Below are positions 8,297 through 17,420 of a stretch of 29,393 nt of DNA, in pieces (position 1 is the stretch's first letter; each line of letters starts with the position of its first letter). This stretch comes from Chloroflexota bacterium. GTDB lineage: Bacteria > Chloroflexota > Chloroflexia > QHBQ01 > JADMIH01. Where the stretch lies: NCBI GenBank assembly GCA_015478675.1, contig JADMIH010000032.1:1-29393 (forward strand). The letters are read 5' to 3'. Both the position numbers and the translations under genes were made by a program. Below the pieces are notes generated by a model. It had not been told where the DNA came from. It searched no databases and saw only the letters and a list, made by a program, of their open reading frames with translations.

Positions 8297-8325
8297 ATTA
8301 TAGGAAAGGGAATGCCGCTGATCAC
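8297..8325 (-). promoter_or_regulatory. Candidate promoter of the HAD gene
   Basis: On the minus strand a perfect TATAAT (8297-8302) lies 17 bp from a weak -35, GTGATC (8320-8325, 3 of 6 consensus). Its position in the gap between the permease stop (8404) and the HAD start supports the HAD gene being transcribed separately from the ABC genes. Confidence 0.45.
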
Positions 8326-8403
8326 GTCAGGTAGAGAGAGCTATCACCCTCCCAGGTCGTGGTCCGCGAGTGAAGGCCGCCATAGACCCAAGTCCTGGCC
8401 CCC

Positions 8404-10935
8404 TCACTCATTCCTCAGCACTTCGAGCGGGCGAACCCTGGTTGGCTGCCATGCTACTAGCGTTGTGCTGATCAGCGCAAGAGCTATCGCCACAGCAATC
8501 ATCACAACCGCCAGCACCGGGTCTAGCGAGAGCATCACCTGCGGAGCCAGCTTATTGATAACTATTATAGCAACACCAACGCCTATCATGCCTAGCACTC
8601 CACCGATAAATCCGAGCAACGCATTCTCGATCAGCAGTGTGCCCAGCACACGAGCGCCCGTAAAGCCTACCGCCTTAAGAATACCCATCTCGCGCCTGCG
8701 CTCCACCATCGCCAGGCCCACAGCATTAGCGATCAAGATCGCCCCTGCCAGCAGAGCAAGGCTCGCCATTCCTATGGCAAAAGTGAACAAGCCTTCGAAG
8801 ATCTTGTTGCGGGCGTTGTTCAGATCGTTCTGACTGACTACGCTTGTTTGAGGTAAAGCCTGCCCCAGCGCCGCTGTGCCCGAGTCGAGATTGCCGATGG
8901 GAAGGTGCCCAACATACATAACGTAGGTACCCGCACTGCCAAGAGCCGCCACTGTATCGCGTCCAACTATTATACCCTGTGGTGGATTATCCTTAGCGCT
9001 TTCCTGCGCCTGGTAGAAGCCGCTGATACGCAAGGTGCTCTTTGCGCCAGTTGCCGTTGTTGCCGTCAGCAGATCGCCTATCTTCAAGGCTATGGGAGGC
9101 GCATCTCCTTTAGGGTCCTGTTCTAGGACCCTAGACGGCAAAAGCGCGCTACCGGCGGCTGCGTCAAAGCTGCCACTGGTCACTTTGTTATCCCAGGCAG
9201 CATCTGCGGGAGCGCGGCCGTCCAGGTAGCTCAGCCCAGGTATGGGAGCACCTGCTGCTGTCTGCACCTGGACAGGTAGACGCACACTGCTGTGAAAGTC
9301 GCTGATACCCTGCGCTTTGAGTTGAGTTTCAATGGCCCGTGTATCAGCCTGCACACCGTAGATCGTTACATTATAGCCATCAGCAGAAGTGAAACGGCTC
9401 GCCAGGCGGTCTTTTGCGTTAAGGATAACCGAGGAGGCAAGGCCTATCGCGAGCACCCCCGCGAACAAGGCTATGAGAGCAAATATCGCGCGCATTGGCT
9501 GGCGCTTGAGGTTACGCCGCGCCATCGTCACCAGGGCGAAGCCCCGCGTTGGTATGCTCAGCGCGGCTAGTAGTGTGCCGCCAAAGGCGAGCGTGAGCGC
9601 CAGCAACCCTCCCAACGCGCCGGCGATAACATATACCCCATCAGCCACCGACCCCATAATCAGTACGCTGATAGCTGTGACGACGACCAGCAGCACCAAC
9701 AGGAGCGCAAAGCTCGACACGCGTACGCTCCAGCTACGGGTTGCAGGAAGGTCACGCAGCAGGGTGGCGGGACGCACCGAGCTTGCGCGCACAATGGTAT
9801 ACAGGCCGAAGATCACAGCTGTTACCACCCCTATCAGCACACCCTCGACGATGATAAGCGGGTCGGCATTATAGGTGAGAAGGGTAGCGCCAATACGGCT
9901 GAAAAGCGTCATTAAGCCGAAAGAAAGCCCCAGGGCCACGAGCACACCGATAAAGCCGCCGACAATCCCCAGCAGCGCCGTTTCGATGCCGAACAAGAAT
10001 AGCAGGTCCCGCCGCTTATAGCCGAGGGTTTTGAGGGTGGCGATCTCAAGCGTTCGGCGCGCCAGCAGCACCTGAAGGGTATTCGCCACGCCTATTCCAC
10101 CCACAAAGAGGCCAAGTATTCCCGCGCCCTTCAGCATGAAGCCGAAGAGATTGGCAACATCCGCGCCATCCTTCGCCACGTCGTCTGCGGTGATTACACT
10201 CCAACCCGACGAAGATAGCTGCTCTGCAACTCTTGTACGCCCGCCCGTGGTCCCCTGGACGAGGGTAGCGGCCACGAAGTTGGCAGGCGCGGGCAGCCCG
10301 TTGAGCTGACTCGCGGTCTGCAAGCTGTAGTAAATTGTATCTCCTCCAGAGCCGGGCACCTGGTCTGCTATACCGCCGACGCGCAGCTCTTTGGGTGAGC
10401 TTGATGGGTCGCCAAGGAGCAGAAAGGTGCTGCCAATCTTCAAGTTGTACTTGTCGGCAACGTCGCTTGTAATCACGGTGTCGAGAGGCTGGCTGATAAT
10501 GTCGCTGAAACGCCCACCAGCAGGCTCCCGCAAGTGTATCTGACCTACCAGTGGGTAAGTAGAGGGATCGACGCCGAGGCTTCCACCTGTCAGTATGTCA
10601 ATACGACCTGTGCCGGGCATTTTCAAATAGCGGCCCATACCTCGCGCTTCCAGTGTATAAGCCTTGAACACACCTGTAGCCTTCATATTTTCAACGTCGG
10701 ATAGCTGCTGAGATGTGAGGGGAAGTCTGCCTTCGCGCTCCATACCGAAAAGCAAGTCACCACCCAGGCTGGCGCGAGGATCGGTGACTACTGAATCATG
10801 AATCATTTTAGAGAGGAGTTGCAGCGCGACAAGCGACATCACGCCAAAGGCTATACATAAGATTGCCAGCAAAGTGCGCTGCCCGTCGCGTAGCAGGGCA
10901 CGAAACGCATACCGGGTATAGAATGCCAGATTCAC
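8404..10935 (-). CDS. MacB/FtsX-type ABC transporter permease with two FtsX modules
   Basis: This 843-residue membrane protein has the duplicated FtsX layout. One transmembrane helix lies near 20-42, followed by an extracytoplasmic domain to about 255 and a helix cluster at about 265-460. A second single helix lies near 485-505, followed by another extracytoplasmic domain and a C-terminal three-helix cluster. Each cluster carries the FtsX-type cytoplasmic turn, RRTLEIATLKTLGYKRRDLL in the first half and ERRREMGILKAVGFTGARVL in the second. Such proteins couple ATP hydrolysis to lipoprotein, peptide or lipid export by mechanotransmission. The GTG start (10933-10935) overlaps the ATPase stop by 4 bp. 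AGGAGGT lies 7 nt upstream, so the pair is translationally coupled. Confidence 0.93.
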   Translation of the reverse strand: MNLAFYTRYAFRALLRDGQRTLLAILCIAFGVMSLVALQLLSKMIHDSVVTDPRASLGGDLLFGMEREGRLPLTSQQLSDVENMKATGVFKAYTLEARGMGRYLKMPGTGRIDILTGGSLGVDPSTYPLVGQIHLREPAGGRFSDIISQPLDTVITSDVADKYNLKIGSTFLLLGDPSSSPKELRVGGIADQVPGSGGDTIYYSLQTASQLNGLPAPANFVAATLVQGTTGGRTRVAEQLSSSGWSVITADDVAKDGADVANLFGFMLKGAGILGLFVGGIGVANTLQVLLARRTLEIATLKTLGYKRRDLLFLFGIETALLGIVGGFIGVLVALGLSFGLMTLFSRIGATLLTYNADPLIIVEGVLIGVVTAVIFGLYTIVRASSVRPATLLRDLPATRSWSVRVSSFALLLVLLVVVTAISVLIMGSVADGVYVIAGALGGLLALTLAFGGTLLAALSIPTRGFALVTMARRNLKRQPMRAIFALIALFAGVLAIGLASSVILNAKDRLASRFTSADGYNVTIYGVQADTRAIETQLKAQGISDFHSSVRLPVQVQTAAGAPIPGLSYLDGRAPADAAWDNKVTSGSFDAAAGSALLPSRVLEQDPKGDAPPIALKIGDLLTATTATGAKSTLRISGFYQAQESAKDNPPQGIIVGRDTVAALGSAGTYVMYVGHLPIGNLDSGTAALGQALPQTSVVSQNDLNNARNKIFEGLFTFAIGMASLALLAGAILIANAVGLAMVERRREMGILKAVGFTGARVLGTLLIENALLGFIGGVLGMIGVGVAIIVINKLAPQVMLSLDPVLAVVMIAVAIALALISTTLVAWQPTRVRPLEVLRNE

Positions 10936-11717
10936 AGCACACCTCCTGAGGCTGCCAACGCTTCAGTTGGTGTATCCAGCCTGCCGTCCACCATGTGCAG
11001 CACCCTGGTAGCGCGCGCGGCCACTGCCGGGTCATGTGTAGCAATGATAAGGGTAAGGTTCAGTTCACGGTGCAAGCGGGCAAAAAGATCAAGCACCTGT
11101 GCGCCCGTAGTGCTATCAAGGTTGCCTGTAGGCTCATCAGCCACAAGGATGGTAGGCTGCGTCACCAGGGCGCGGGCTATAGCCGTCCGTTGCTGTTCGC
11201 CTCCCGAAAGCTGGTTCGGGCGATGTCCTCGGCGCTCGCGCAAGCCCACAACTTCGAGCATTTGTCGGGCCTTATCAGGGGCATTGTGGTGGCCTCCCCT
11301 CACGTAAAGAGGCACTTCAACATTCTCCTGTGCTGTAAGCGCGGATATCAGGTTGAAAGACTGGAAAACGATGCCAATCTTGCGGTTGCGTAATCCCGCA
11401 AGGGCGGTCCCGCTCATGTGGGTGATGTCAACACCATCTATAGAGATGCTACCACTCGAGGGTGTATCCAGCCCGGCAATGACTCCCAGCAGCGTAGACT
11501 TGCCCGACCCTGAAGCGCCAGTCAGGGCTATCCACTCTCCAGGAGCTATGGCGAAAGATACACTATTGAGTATATGTACCTGTTGCTCACCGAGTGGCAA
11601 AACGCGTGTAAGCTTCTCCGCTTCGACTGCGGGCTGCTGCCCGGCTCCTATCGCTGAGGCCGGTTTTACCAGTGATACAGGCCCATTTGCCTGTATAGTA
11701 CCATTATTGTTTGCCAT
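10932..11717 (-). CDS. MacB/LolD-type ABC transporter ATP-binding protein
   Basis: This 261-residue ATPase partners the overlapping FtsX-type permease. Walker A is GASGSGKST (67-75), the Q-loop is VFQSFN, the signature is LSGGEQQR (170-177), Walker B is ILVADEPTGNLD (190-201) and the H-loop is ATHD. The ADEPTGNLD sequence is typical of the LolD/MacB/FtsE group. About 30 low-complexity residues precede the domain, a short N-terminal extension of unknown role. The ATG at 11717 has AGGAG about 11 nt upstream. A 220-bp gap separates it from the ABC-2 permease gene upstream, so it may have its own promoter. Confidence 0.94.
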   Translation of the reverse strand: MANNNGTIQANGPVSLVKPASAIGAGQQPAVEAEKLTRVLPLGEQQVHILNSVSFAIAPGEWIALTGASGSGKSTLLGVIAGLDTPSSGSISIDGVDITHMSGTALAGLRNRKIGIVFQSFNLISALTAQENVEVPLYVRGGHHNAPDKARQMLEVVGLRERRGHRPNQLSGGEQQRTAIARALVTQPTILVADEPTGNLDSTTGAQVLDLFARLHRELNLTLIIATHDPAVAARATRVLHMVDGRLDTPTEALAASGGVL

Positions 11718-11937
11718 CGTTAGTTTTACTCCTGATCTTCTATCGTTTCAGCGAGAAGCGGACCCGCTGTATTGATGCCAAAATTCTACACGCAAGAAGG
11801 CGCGACGCTACACAGGCAGCATTAAGCAAATTTGCCCGGCAGGTCGGTACTCTTTACCTCGAAGTTACGTAAAGCGCCCATCGCAGGTTGCGGCTGACGC
11901 GTGCTGAGGGACAGCCACTAACCCCGATCCCGCCGCC

Positions 11938-12792
11938 CTACAGGTCCCGCTTACTGAAGTGGCGCATAGCCAGGCCGAGCACTACGACAGTGTAGACGAC
12001 AGTGTAGACGACCATGGCGTTACTTGGTACGGAGCCTGCCCCAAAGAGGATGGCCGGAGCCTTACCAACGCCATACAGCATGTTGGAGGCCGGAGCAAGC
12101 AGGTTGGCTGACATGCGCCAGAGAGCCTCAACAGGCATCAGCAGGCTGGTTACTATGCCCATATTCACAGCCGCTCGCGCATTAAGCAAGCCGCCGATTT
12201 GCTCGATCCACGAGCCGATAAAGGCCAGCCCATAGAGCATGAAAAGCACCACACCATTGGTCAGGGTAGAAAAGCGGGTGCCCCCAAGCAGCGACAGTGA
12301 AAGCAGCGCCAGCGACTGTAAAGCTATCAGCCCGATCACCTGAGGGATGTTAGGTGCTAAATAGCCTGAGATGAAGTAGACAGAGAAGATAATCCCGCAG
12401 CTCAGAAAGACCAGGTATGGCACAAGCATGATCGAGTAGCCGATCCACTTGCCCAGCACTATTTCCCAGCGGCGTACAGGCTTGGTGGCTATCGCCTGGA
12501 TGGTGTGTGATGTTATCTCTCCAGAAATCGTGTCTACCGAGGCGAAGATAGCGAGCATGATTGTGAGGAAGTGGACTACATATAGCCCGGCCATCGTCAG
12601 AAACTGAAACCCAATTTCTTCAGCCGTACCACCGTTCACCCCTGATATATCTGTTGCCTGGCTCACGATAAAGAGAAAGCCTGTAACGTAAAGCAGCACG
12701 AAGGCTACTCCGAGCACGAGCGCGGCAAGCACCATGCGCCTGCGGCGTGCTTCGTGGAAGGTGAGCCATGTAAGGGTAACTACGTTGTTCAT
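11938..12792 (-). CDS. ABC-2 type transporter permease
   Basis: This 284-residue protein has about six hydrophobic helices: near 20-45, 65-90 (after an extracytoplasmic loop), 110-140, 145-165, 180-200 and 260-278. It begins with the amphipathic NNVVTLTWLTFHEARRRR, typical of ABC-2 permeases. The sequence SGEITSHTIQAIATKPVRRWEIVLGKW is the conserved coupling region (quoted in full only to about here; key residues are the E-x-x-x-x-T-I and P-V-R-R). Its stop overlaps the next sigma-side ATPase start through ATGA (12789-12792). Near its C-terminus a 12-bp tandem repeat doubles VVYT. The cargo is unknown. Confidence 0.9.
   Translation of the reverse strand: MNNVVTLTWLTFHEARRRRMVLAALVLGVAFVLLYVTGFLFIVSQATDISGVNGGTAEEIGFQFLTMAGLYVVHFLTIMLAIFASVDTISGEITSHTIQAIATKPVRRWEIVLGKWIGYSIMLVPYLVFLSCGIIFSVYFISGYLAPNIPQVIGLIALQSLALLSLSLLGGTRFSTLTNGVVLFMLYGLAFIGSWIEQIGGLLNARAAVNMGIVTSLLMPVEALWRMSANLLAPASNMLYGVGKAPAILFGAGSVPSNAMVVYTVVYTVVVLGLAMRHFSKRDL
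11984..12012. repeat. 12-bp tandem repeat within the ABC-2 permease gene
   Basis: ACGACAGTGTAG occurs at 11984-11995 and 11996-12007, followed by a partial third copy, ACGAC. In the gene's frame each unit encodes the four residues VVYT inside the last membrane helix. Gain or loss of a unit would keep the frame and change helix length by about one turn. Confidence 0.9.
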
Positions 12793-13796
12793 TGCCCGCT
12801 ATCCTCCATTCCCACTATCTCAAGGAAAAGCTCTTCCAATGAGGCTTTGTGTGGCGTCAGCGCATAGAGCCTCGCACCGCTCTCTACTACACGCTCCGCA
12901 ACACGGGGTATCATATCTTCCCTGGCTACTGTCAGCTCGATTGCGGTGATCGCCGCGCTTGCTACGGCTGTAGCTGTGCTCTGCTCACTCACCGTCAACG
13001 GCATTAGTTGCGGGTGCGAGCCTGGCAACTCCACGTCCAGGAAACGCCAGTTGATAACCATGTCGTCCAGCGCCGCCAGAAGCGCAGGTGTGACCGTATC
13101 CACCCGTAGCTCTACTTGCACCTCCCCCGTTGCCAGCGAGTGTAGCGATATGGTACGCAACACGACCCCTTCGCGTATAAACGATACGCGGTCACAAGTA
13201 GCTTCAACTTCGCCCAGCAGGTGGGAGTTGAGGAAGACAGTTGTGCCTTGCGCCTTAAGGTCGCGGATCACGCTCCGCACGAGCATCCGCCCAAAAGGAT
13301 CAAGAGCAGAGGTAGGCTCGTCAAGAAAAACAAGCTCAGGTTGGTTTAGCAGCGCCTGAGCCAGCCCGATTCTCTGGAGCATACCCTTGGAGAAGCCGGA
13401 AATAGGGCGGCGCGATTGCTCCGAAAGCCCCACCAGATCAAGCGCCTGTGGTATTCGTTTGCGGCGAGACGCAACGCTCATCCCGTAAAGGCGGCCATAC
13501 ACATCAAGTAGCTCGTAAGCCGACAGCCATTCGTGAAAGCGAAAGTGCTCAGGCAAAAAGCCGATACGAGCCATCGTCACTGTGTGGCCGGGGGGGTTGC
13601 CCAGCACAGTAGCTGTGCCGCCGTCGGGTTTGACGAGTCCCAGCAGCATCTTGACAGCTGTGCTTTTGCCCGCGCCATTCGGACCCAGGAAGCCGAAGAC
13701 TTCACCTTTCGGCACTTCCAGCGTCAGGTCAGCCACAGCTACTTTATGCCCGTAAGCCTTACGCAGCCCCCGCGCTTCTATCACCAGCTTATCCAT
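12789..13796 (-). CDS. ABC-2 type transporter ATP-binding protein (CcmA-like)
   Basis: This 335-residue ATPase has Walker A GPNGAGKST (38-46), a signature loop that reads GFSKGMLQR (134-142) in place of LSGGQ, and Walker B LVFLDEPTSALDP (155-167). The SKGM form is common in drug- and lipid-type ABC-2 exporters. After the nucleotide domain (about 1-230) a C-terminal region of about 100 residues follows, ending with HKASLEELFLEIVG, also typical of this subgroup. Its stop overlaps the permease start by 4 bp (ATGA), so the two are coupled. It lies 86 bp downstream of the anti-sigma gene on the same strand, with a hairpin in between. Confidence 0.94.
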   Translation of the reverse strand: MDKLVIEARGLRKAYGHKVAVADLTLEVPKGEVFGFLGPNGAGKSTAVKMLLGLVKPDGGTATVLGNPPGHTVTMARIGFLPEHFRFHEWLSAYELLDVYGRLYGMSVASRRKRIPQALDLVGLSEQSRRPISGFSKGMLQRIGLAQALLNQPELVFLDEPTSALDPFGRMLVRSVIRDLKAQGTTVFLNSHLLGEVEATCDRVSFIREGVVLRTISLHSLATGEVQVELRVDTVTPALLAALDDMVINWRFLDVELPGSHPQLMPLTVSEQSTATAVASAAITAIELTVAREDMIPRVAERVVESGARLYALTPHKASLEELFLEIVGMEDSGQ

Positions 13797-13828
13797 CAGC
13801 AGCCCTCACTCATCTGAAATTGGCAACG

Positions 13829-13867
13829 GGCGGCGAGCGACATCTGAAAAGAGAGGCGTTCGCCGCC
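13829..13867 (-). terminator. Hairpin between anti-sigma and ABC genes (possible attenuator)
   Basis: GGCGGCGAGCG (13829-13839) pairs with CGTTCGCCGCC (13857-13867) over 11 bp with one G-T pair, around a 17-nt loop. It follows the anti-sigma stop by 15 bp. There is no good U-run on the minus strand, so read-through into the ABC genes is likely and any termination would be partial. Confidence 0.4.
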
Positions 13868-13882
13868 GCGCAATCCGCAGCC

Positions 13883-15103
13883 CTAGCGGACCGACACCGC
13901 AGCCGCTATCATCTTGTCTTGCTGCGCTGCTGTGCCACGGCCTTCCAGCACATAGAACTGGTCGCCGAGCTGCCAGTAGAGCGCCGAATAGCCGCCCGGC
14001 AGGGAACGCCCCGCCACCCCTGGTAACTCACCTGCTTGCGCGTCCACCAGCATGCCTTGAGCATTACCAATCTGCACAGGGTGAACATTGCTCAGGTCCT
14101 TCGGGAAGGGTACTACCAGTGTGGTGGCCCAATCAATCTGCTTGCTGAGGGCATCGGCCTGGTCGATGGGCATACCCATCGCGAGTAGAGCGGCTTTGCC
14201 AAGCTGCGACAGATCCACGCCGCCTGGCACAGTGACGGTCGGGGTGTGCCCTTGCAGCAGCGTCATGTTGTAGCCGTCGCCTTCGTATTTCACCGCTACA
14301 GAAGGCGGGATATCGGCACGGATAGGAGCCGCGCCGAGCGCATCAGGGAGGTTAACGCCCTGCACATTGAGTAAAATCAGCGCCTGGCGCAGCTTCTCCA
14401 CGTTCACCTGGAACTGGATATTAGTTGTATCCACGACCTCTATCTGCCTGCCTGTGTACTTGCCAGGGAAGCTGGACAGCCGCCCAGGAGTGAAGCCTGC
14501 TGCTGTGGCGGCCTCTTCAAAGGAGGCAACGGTGCGCGGAGATTGAACCCCGCCTGTAATTGTAGGTTCGGTTACAAAGAGCTCGGTCGGATCGAAGTTC
14601 AGCGATTGAAGCTGGCTTATTTTGCTGCCGTCCACAGGCACAAAGACCACCGACTGTGCCCTGAAAGTCTGCAAAAACTGGTCGGCGGCGGCGCGCACCG
14701 ATGGGAAAGCTACCATGCTCGCGACAAGGGTCGCGGCAAGAGCGGCGAAGGCTATTCTACGCCGTCGTGCTGAGTAATCACTAATAGTTTGCATAATTCT
14801 TCTCCTATTTTCAGGCTGGTTAGTCAGGGCGACCTCACGGCCACCTCTTGCTTGTTGAGTTGGTTGCCCTTTTAGCTCAGGACGTTGGTGTTGGAGCCGC
14901 GCCAGTGCGGCTAGGGCATCGGGCACCTGTCTGCTCACAGGGATGAGCGCCGCCACCTGCATCGACATAGCGCCAAGCTCGTCCAGGCGCTCCCGGCACT
15001 CGCCGCATCTGGCAAGGTGCGCCTCGGCCTCGCCGCGCTCCTGAGCAGAGAGCGCTCCATCGAGGTAGGCTCGCAACAGCCCTGTATCACAACATTCGGT
15101 CAT
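13883..15103 (-). CDS. Zinc-finger anti-sigma factor with large extracytoplasmic domain
   Basis: The N-terminal ZAS domain has the H-x3-C-x2-C motif at His29, Cys33 and Cys36 (HLARCGEC), which holds ECF sigma factors inactive. A linker leads to one membrane helix at about 116-135 (after RRRR). The outer domain of about 270 residues then follows; its LP/PG-rich sequence near the end (GRSLPGGYSALYWQLGD) resembles sensor modules of DUF4367-type anti-sigma factors, which is a weak inference. At 406 residues it is far longer than minimal ZAS proteins, so the outer part probably senses or binds an envelope signal. The ATG overlaps the sigma gene stop by 4 bp (ATGA), ensuring coupled synthesis. Confidence 0.9.
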   Translation of the reverse strand: MTECCDTGLLRAYLDGALSAQERGEAEAHLARCGECRERLDELGAMSMQVAALIPVSRQVPDALAALARLQHQRPELKGQPTQQARGGREVALTNQPENRRRIMQTISDYSARRRRIAFAALAATLVASMVAFPSVRAAADQFLQTFRAQSVVFVPVDGSKISQLQSLNFDPTELFVTEPTITGGVQSPRTVASFEEAATAAGFTPGRLSSFPGKYTGRQIEVVDTTNIQFQVNVEKLRQALILLNVQGVNLPDALGAAPIRADIPPSVAVKYEGDGYNMTLLQGHTPTVTVPGGVDLSQLGKAALLAMGMPIDQADALSKQIDWATTLVVPFPKDLSNVHPVQIGNAQGMLVDAQAGELPGVAGRSLPGGYSALYWQLGDQFYVLEGRGTAAQQDKMIAAAVSVR

Positions 15104-15672
15104 CGTTTCCTCTTTTCCAGCGAATCTATAAACTCGAGTGGCTCCATGAGCTTGTAAGTATCCAGGAACGCCTTTTCAGCCCGCGCCAGCAAAGTGCCCA
15201 CCGACGTGGGGGCAATTTCCAGGGCAGAGGCGAGTTCGTTATAAGATAGCCCGGCGTAGCGCAACAACAAGAGCTTGCTCTGGCGTTCCGAAAGATGAGC
15301 CAGCACCTGCCGCACACGGGCGTTTTCCTCGGCCCGCAGCAGCACCGCGAAGGGGTCTACGCTGTGATCGGGCGGCTCCATTTGCTCTGCTCGCTCTGTT
15401 GCTCGGCGCTCGCTGCGAAGAGCGTTGTAGCCTTTGTTCAGTGCCACCCGGCAGAGCCAGGCTGCTAGCGTCGAGCCTTGAGCTATCTGCGGCGAGCGCT
15501 TCAGTAGCTCCAGGAAAGTCTCCTGTGCCAGATCCTCTGCCCCTTCATGCCTCCCCATCAGGCCAAACAGCACACGGTATACCTGGCTGTAATGCCTCAA
15601 AAAGAGACCTTCGAAGGCGCTGTTATCTCCCTTTGCCAGCTTCTGTAGAAGTAGATCGTCGTGCTCAGTCAC
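15100..15672 (-). CDS. ECF-type RNA polymerase sigma factor
   Basis: This 190-residue protein has sigma region 2 at about 17-90, including EDLAQETFLELLKR (46-59), the -10-binding and core-binding helix. It has region 4 at about 125-172 with the helix-turn-helix GLSYNELASALEIAPTSVGT (141-160). Region 3 is absent, as in ECF factors. The start is GTG at 15672, with no strong Shine-Dalgarno. The overlap with the zinc-finger anti-sigma gene is the standard regulator pairing. Likely targets include its own operon and possibly the ABC exporter genes that follow. No clear ECF-type AAC/CGT promoter was found upstream. Confidence 0.94.
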   Translation of the reverse strand: MTEHDDLLLQKLAKGDNSAFEGLFLRHYSQVYRVLFGLMGRHEGAEDLAQETFLELLKRSPQIAQGSTLAAWLCRVALNKGYNALRSERRATERAEQMEPPDHSVDPFAVLLRAEENARVRQVLAHLSERQSKLLLLRYAGLSYNELASALEIAPTSVGTLLARAEKAFLDTYKLMEPLEFIDSLEKRKR

Positions 15673-15829
15673 TATTTTCCAATCCCACGTGGTTTGATCA
15701 GGCCCAATCTACTCATTAAACACCGCAAAGCCAGCTTTTGTGACAGGCTTTACATTTAGGTAGCCCATGATACTTGCACAAGCAGAATGCTACTATAGGT
15801 GAGTAAAGCTAATGCTGCCTCGTATAGCA

Positions 15830-15860
15830 CAAAGAAAAAGGCAGCCCTCGCGGACTGCCT
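15830..15860 (-). terminator. Intrinsic terminator of sufB
   Basis: On the minus strand AGGCAGTCC pairs with GGGCTGCCT around a GCGA loop (15839-15860; one G-U pair) and is followed by TTTTCTTTG. It lies 28 bp after the sufB stop. The G-U pair becomes an A-C mismatch on the other strand, so the element is oriented to end sufB transcripts. Confidence 0.85.
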
Positions 15861-15887
15861 CTGTTCCTATTAGCTTGGCGCTACCGG

Positions 15888-17303
15888 TTACCCGATGGAG
15901 CCTTCCATCTGAAGCTCAATCAGGCGGTTTAGCTCTATTGCGTACTCTAGCGGAATCTCCTTGGTGATCGGCTCTATGAAGCCATTTACTACCATTGAGG
16001 TGGCTTCGTTCTCGGAGATGCCACGTGACATCAGGTAGAATAGCTGATCCTCTCCGACTTTAGAGACTGTCGCCTCGTGCTGAATTGTGGACGAGTTGTT
16101 GGCTACGTTGATAGTCGGGTAGGTGTCGGAGCGGGCATCCTGGCCGATGAGGAGCGCATCGCATTTGACATTCGCCTTGCAGTGGTGAGCGTTTTCCGCC
16201 ACCTCAAGCAAGCCACGGTAGGTGGCTCGTCCTGTACCCTTTGATATACTCTTCGACACCACGTTAGAGGTGGTGTAGGGAGCCTTGTGTACCATCTTCG
16301 CGCCTGCGTCCTGGTGCTGCTTGTTGCCCGCGAAGGCTACCGAAAGCACATCGCCGCGTGCCCCTGGCTCCATCATCCAGACCGCAGGATACTTCATAGT
16401 GAGCTGGCTGCCCAGATTACCGTCTACCCATTCCATCGTAGCATCCTTGTAGGCTGCTGCGCGCTTGGTGACCAGGTTGTAGACGTTGTGCGACCAGTTT
16501 TGGATCGTGGTGTAGCGAACGCGAGCGCCTTCGAGCACCACGATCTCTACCACAGCCGAGTGGAGAGAGTTGGTGGTATATGTAGGTGCTGTACAGCCTT
16601 CTACATAATGCACATAAGAGCCAGGCTCCGCGATGATAAGGGTACGCTCAAACTGGCCCATGTTCTCGGCGTTGATGCGGAAGTATGCCTGTAGCGGCAC
16701 ATCAACCTTGACCCCTGCCGGCACATAGACGAACGACCCACCTGACCAGACAGCCGAGTTGAGCGATGCAAACTTGTTATCGCCCGATGGTATAATGGTG
16801 GAGAAGTACCGCTTCACGATCTCCGGGTAGTCGCGCACTGCCGTGTCCATGTCGGTGAAGATCACGCCCAGCTTCTCAAGGTCTTCACGCAACGAGTGAT
16901 AGATGACCTCAGACTCATACTGCGCGCCCACACCCGCCAGATACTTCTTCTCGGCTTCGGGGATGCCAAGCCTATCAAAGGTGTCGCGCACTTCGGAGGG
17001 CACGTCGTCCCAGCTTTTGCTATTGGTGTCCGAGGCCTTTACATAATAATATATATCGCTGAAGTCAATGTCGTTCAACCAGCCGCCCCACTGCGGCATC
17101 GGCTTGGCTTCAAACTGCTTGAGTGAGCGCAGGCGGAACTTGGTCATCCACTCCGGCTCGCCCTTCATGGCGGAAATCTCGCGCACGATCTTCTCATCTA
17201 TGCCCTTACGTGATTTGAAGACATAATTTTCGGGTACACTGAAGCCGTAGCGATAATCATCGCTACCCAACTGCACATGGGTTGATGGAGTTTCTGCGAC
17301 CAT
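15888..17303 (-). CDS. sufB: Fe-S cluster assembly scaffold SufB
   Basis: SufB is the scaffold subunit of the SufBCD complex that builds Fe-S clusters in the cytoplasm. The 471-residue length is normal. Key residues are visible: Cys381 in [18 protein letters not shown] and Glu410 in [14 protein letters not shown] correspond to the cluster-assembly Cys and Glu of Escherichia coli SufB (Cys405/Glu434). The beta-helix core begins around [20 protein letters not shown] (178-197). The ATG at 17303 has AAGGAG 8 nt upstream. sufC, sufD and sufS are absent here: sufB has its own promoter (17412-17440) and terminator (15830-15860), so it is a single-gene unit, unusual for suf genes. PurF in this window is itself predicted to carry a cluster. 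Confidence 0.96.
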   Translation of the reverse strand: MVAETPSTHVQLGSDDYRYGFSVPENYVFKSRKGIDEKIVREISAMKGEPEWMTKFRLRSLKQFEAKPMPQWGGWLNDIDFSDIYYYVKASDTNSKSWDDVPSEVRDTFDRLGIPEAEKKYLAGVGAQYESEVIYHSLREDLEKLGVIFTDMDTAVRDYPEIVKRYFSTIIPSGDNKFASLNSAVWSGGSFVYVPAGVKVDVPLQAYFRINAENMGQFERTLIIAEPGSYVHYVEGCTAPTYTTNSLHSAVVEIVVLEGARVRYTTIQNWSHNVYNLVTKRAAAYKDATMEWVDGNLGSQLTMKYPAVWMMEPGARGDVLSVAFAGNKQHQDAGAKMVHKAPYTTSNVVSKSISKGTGRATYRGLLEVAENAHHCKANVKCDALLIGQDARSDTYPTINVANNSSTIQHEATVSKVGEDQLFYLMSRGISENEATSMVVNGFIEPITKEIPLEYAIELNRLIELQMEGSIG

Positions 17304-17370
17304 AATCTTCTCTCCTTGGTGATCGTAAGCGGTGCGTGCCCAGATACACTCAACCTTGTAAACTTATATA

Positions 17371-17420
17371 GTGTATAATTGCCAGGCCGACCGCGTTTCT
17401 GTTCCACTGTAATTATACAC
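17371..17420. repeat. 10-bp inverted repeat carrying both divergent -10 elements
   Basis: GTGTATAATT (17371-17380) is repeated inverted as AATTATACAC (17411-17420) with 30 bp between. Each arm contains a TATAAT, reading rightward in the left arm and leftward in the right arm. The two predicted transcripts therefore start facing each other and overlap by about 20 nt. The site could also be bound by a dimeric regulator. Confidence 0.7.
17374..17379 (+). promoter_or_regulatory. Candidate -10 of the exopolysaccharide module
   Basis: A perfect TATAAT on the plus strand gives a start near 17386 and a leader of about 90 nt to the glycosyltransferase ATG. The only -35-like sequence, TTGTAA, is just 12 bp away, so activity may need an activator or may be weak. 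Confidence 0.4.

Noticed and set aside
8312..8833. A 173-residue plus-strand frame opposite the permease gene
   Set aside because: Its Ser/Thr/Ile/Ala-heavy sequence is the antisense image of a Leu/Ala/Val-rich membrane protein; no family features.
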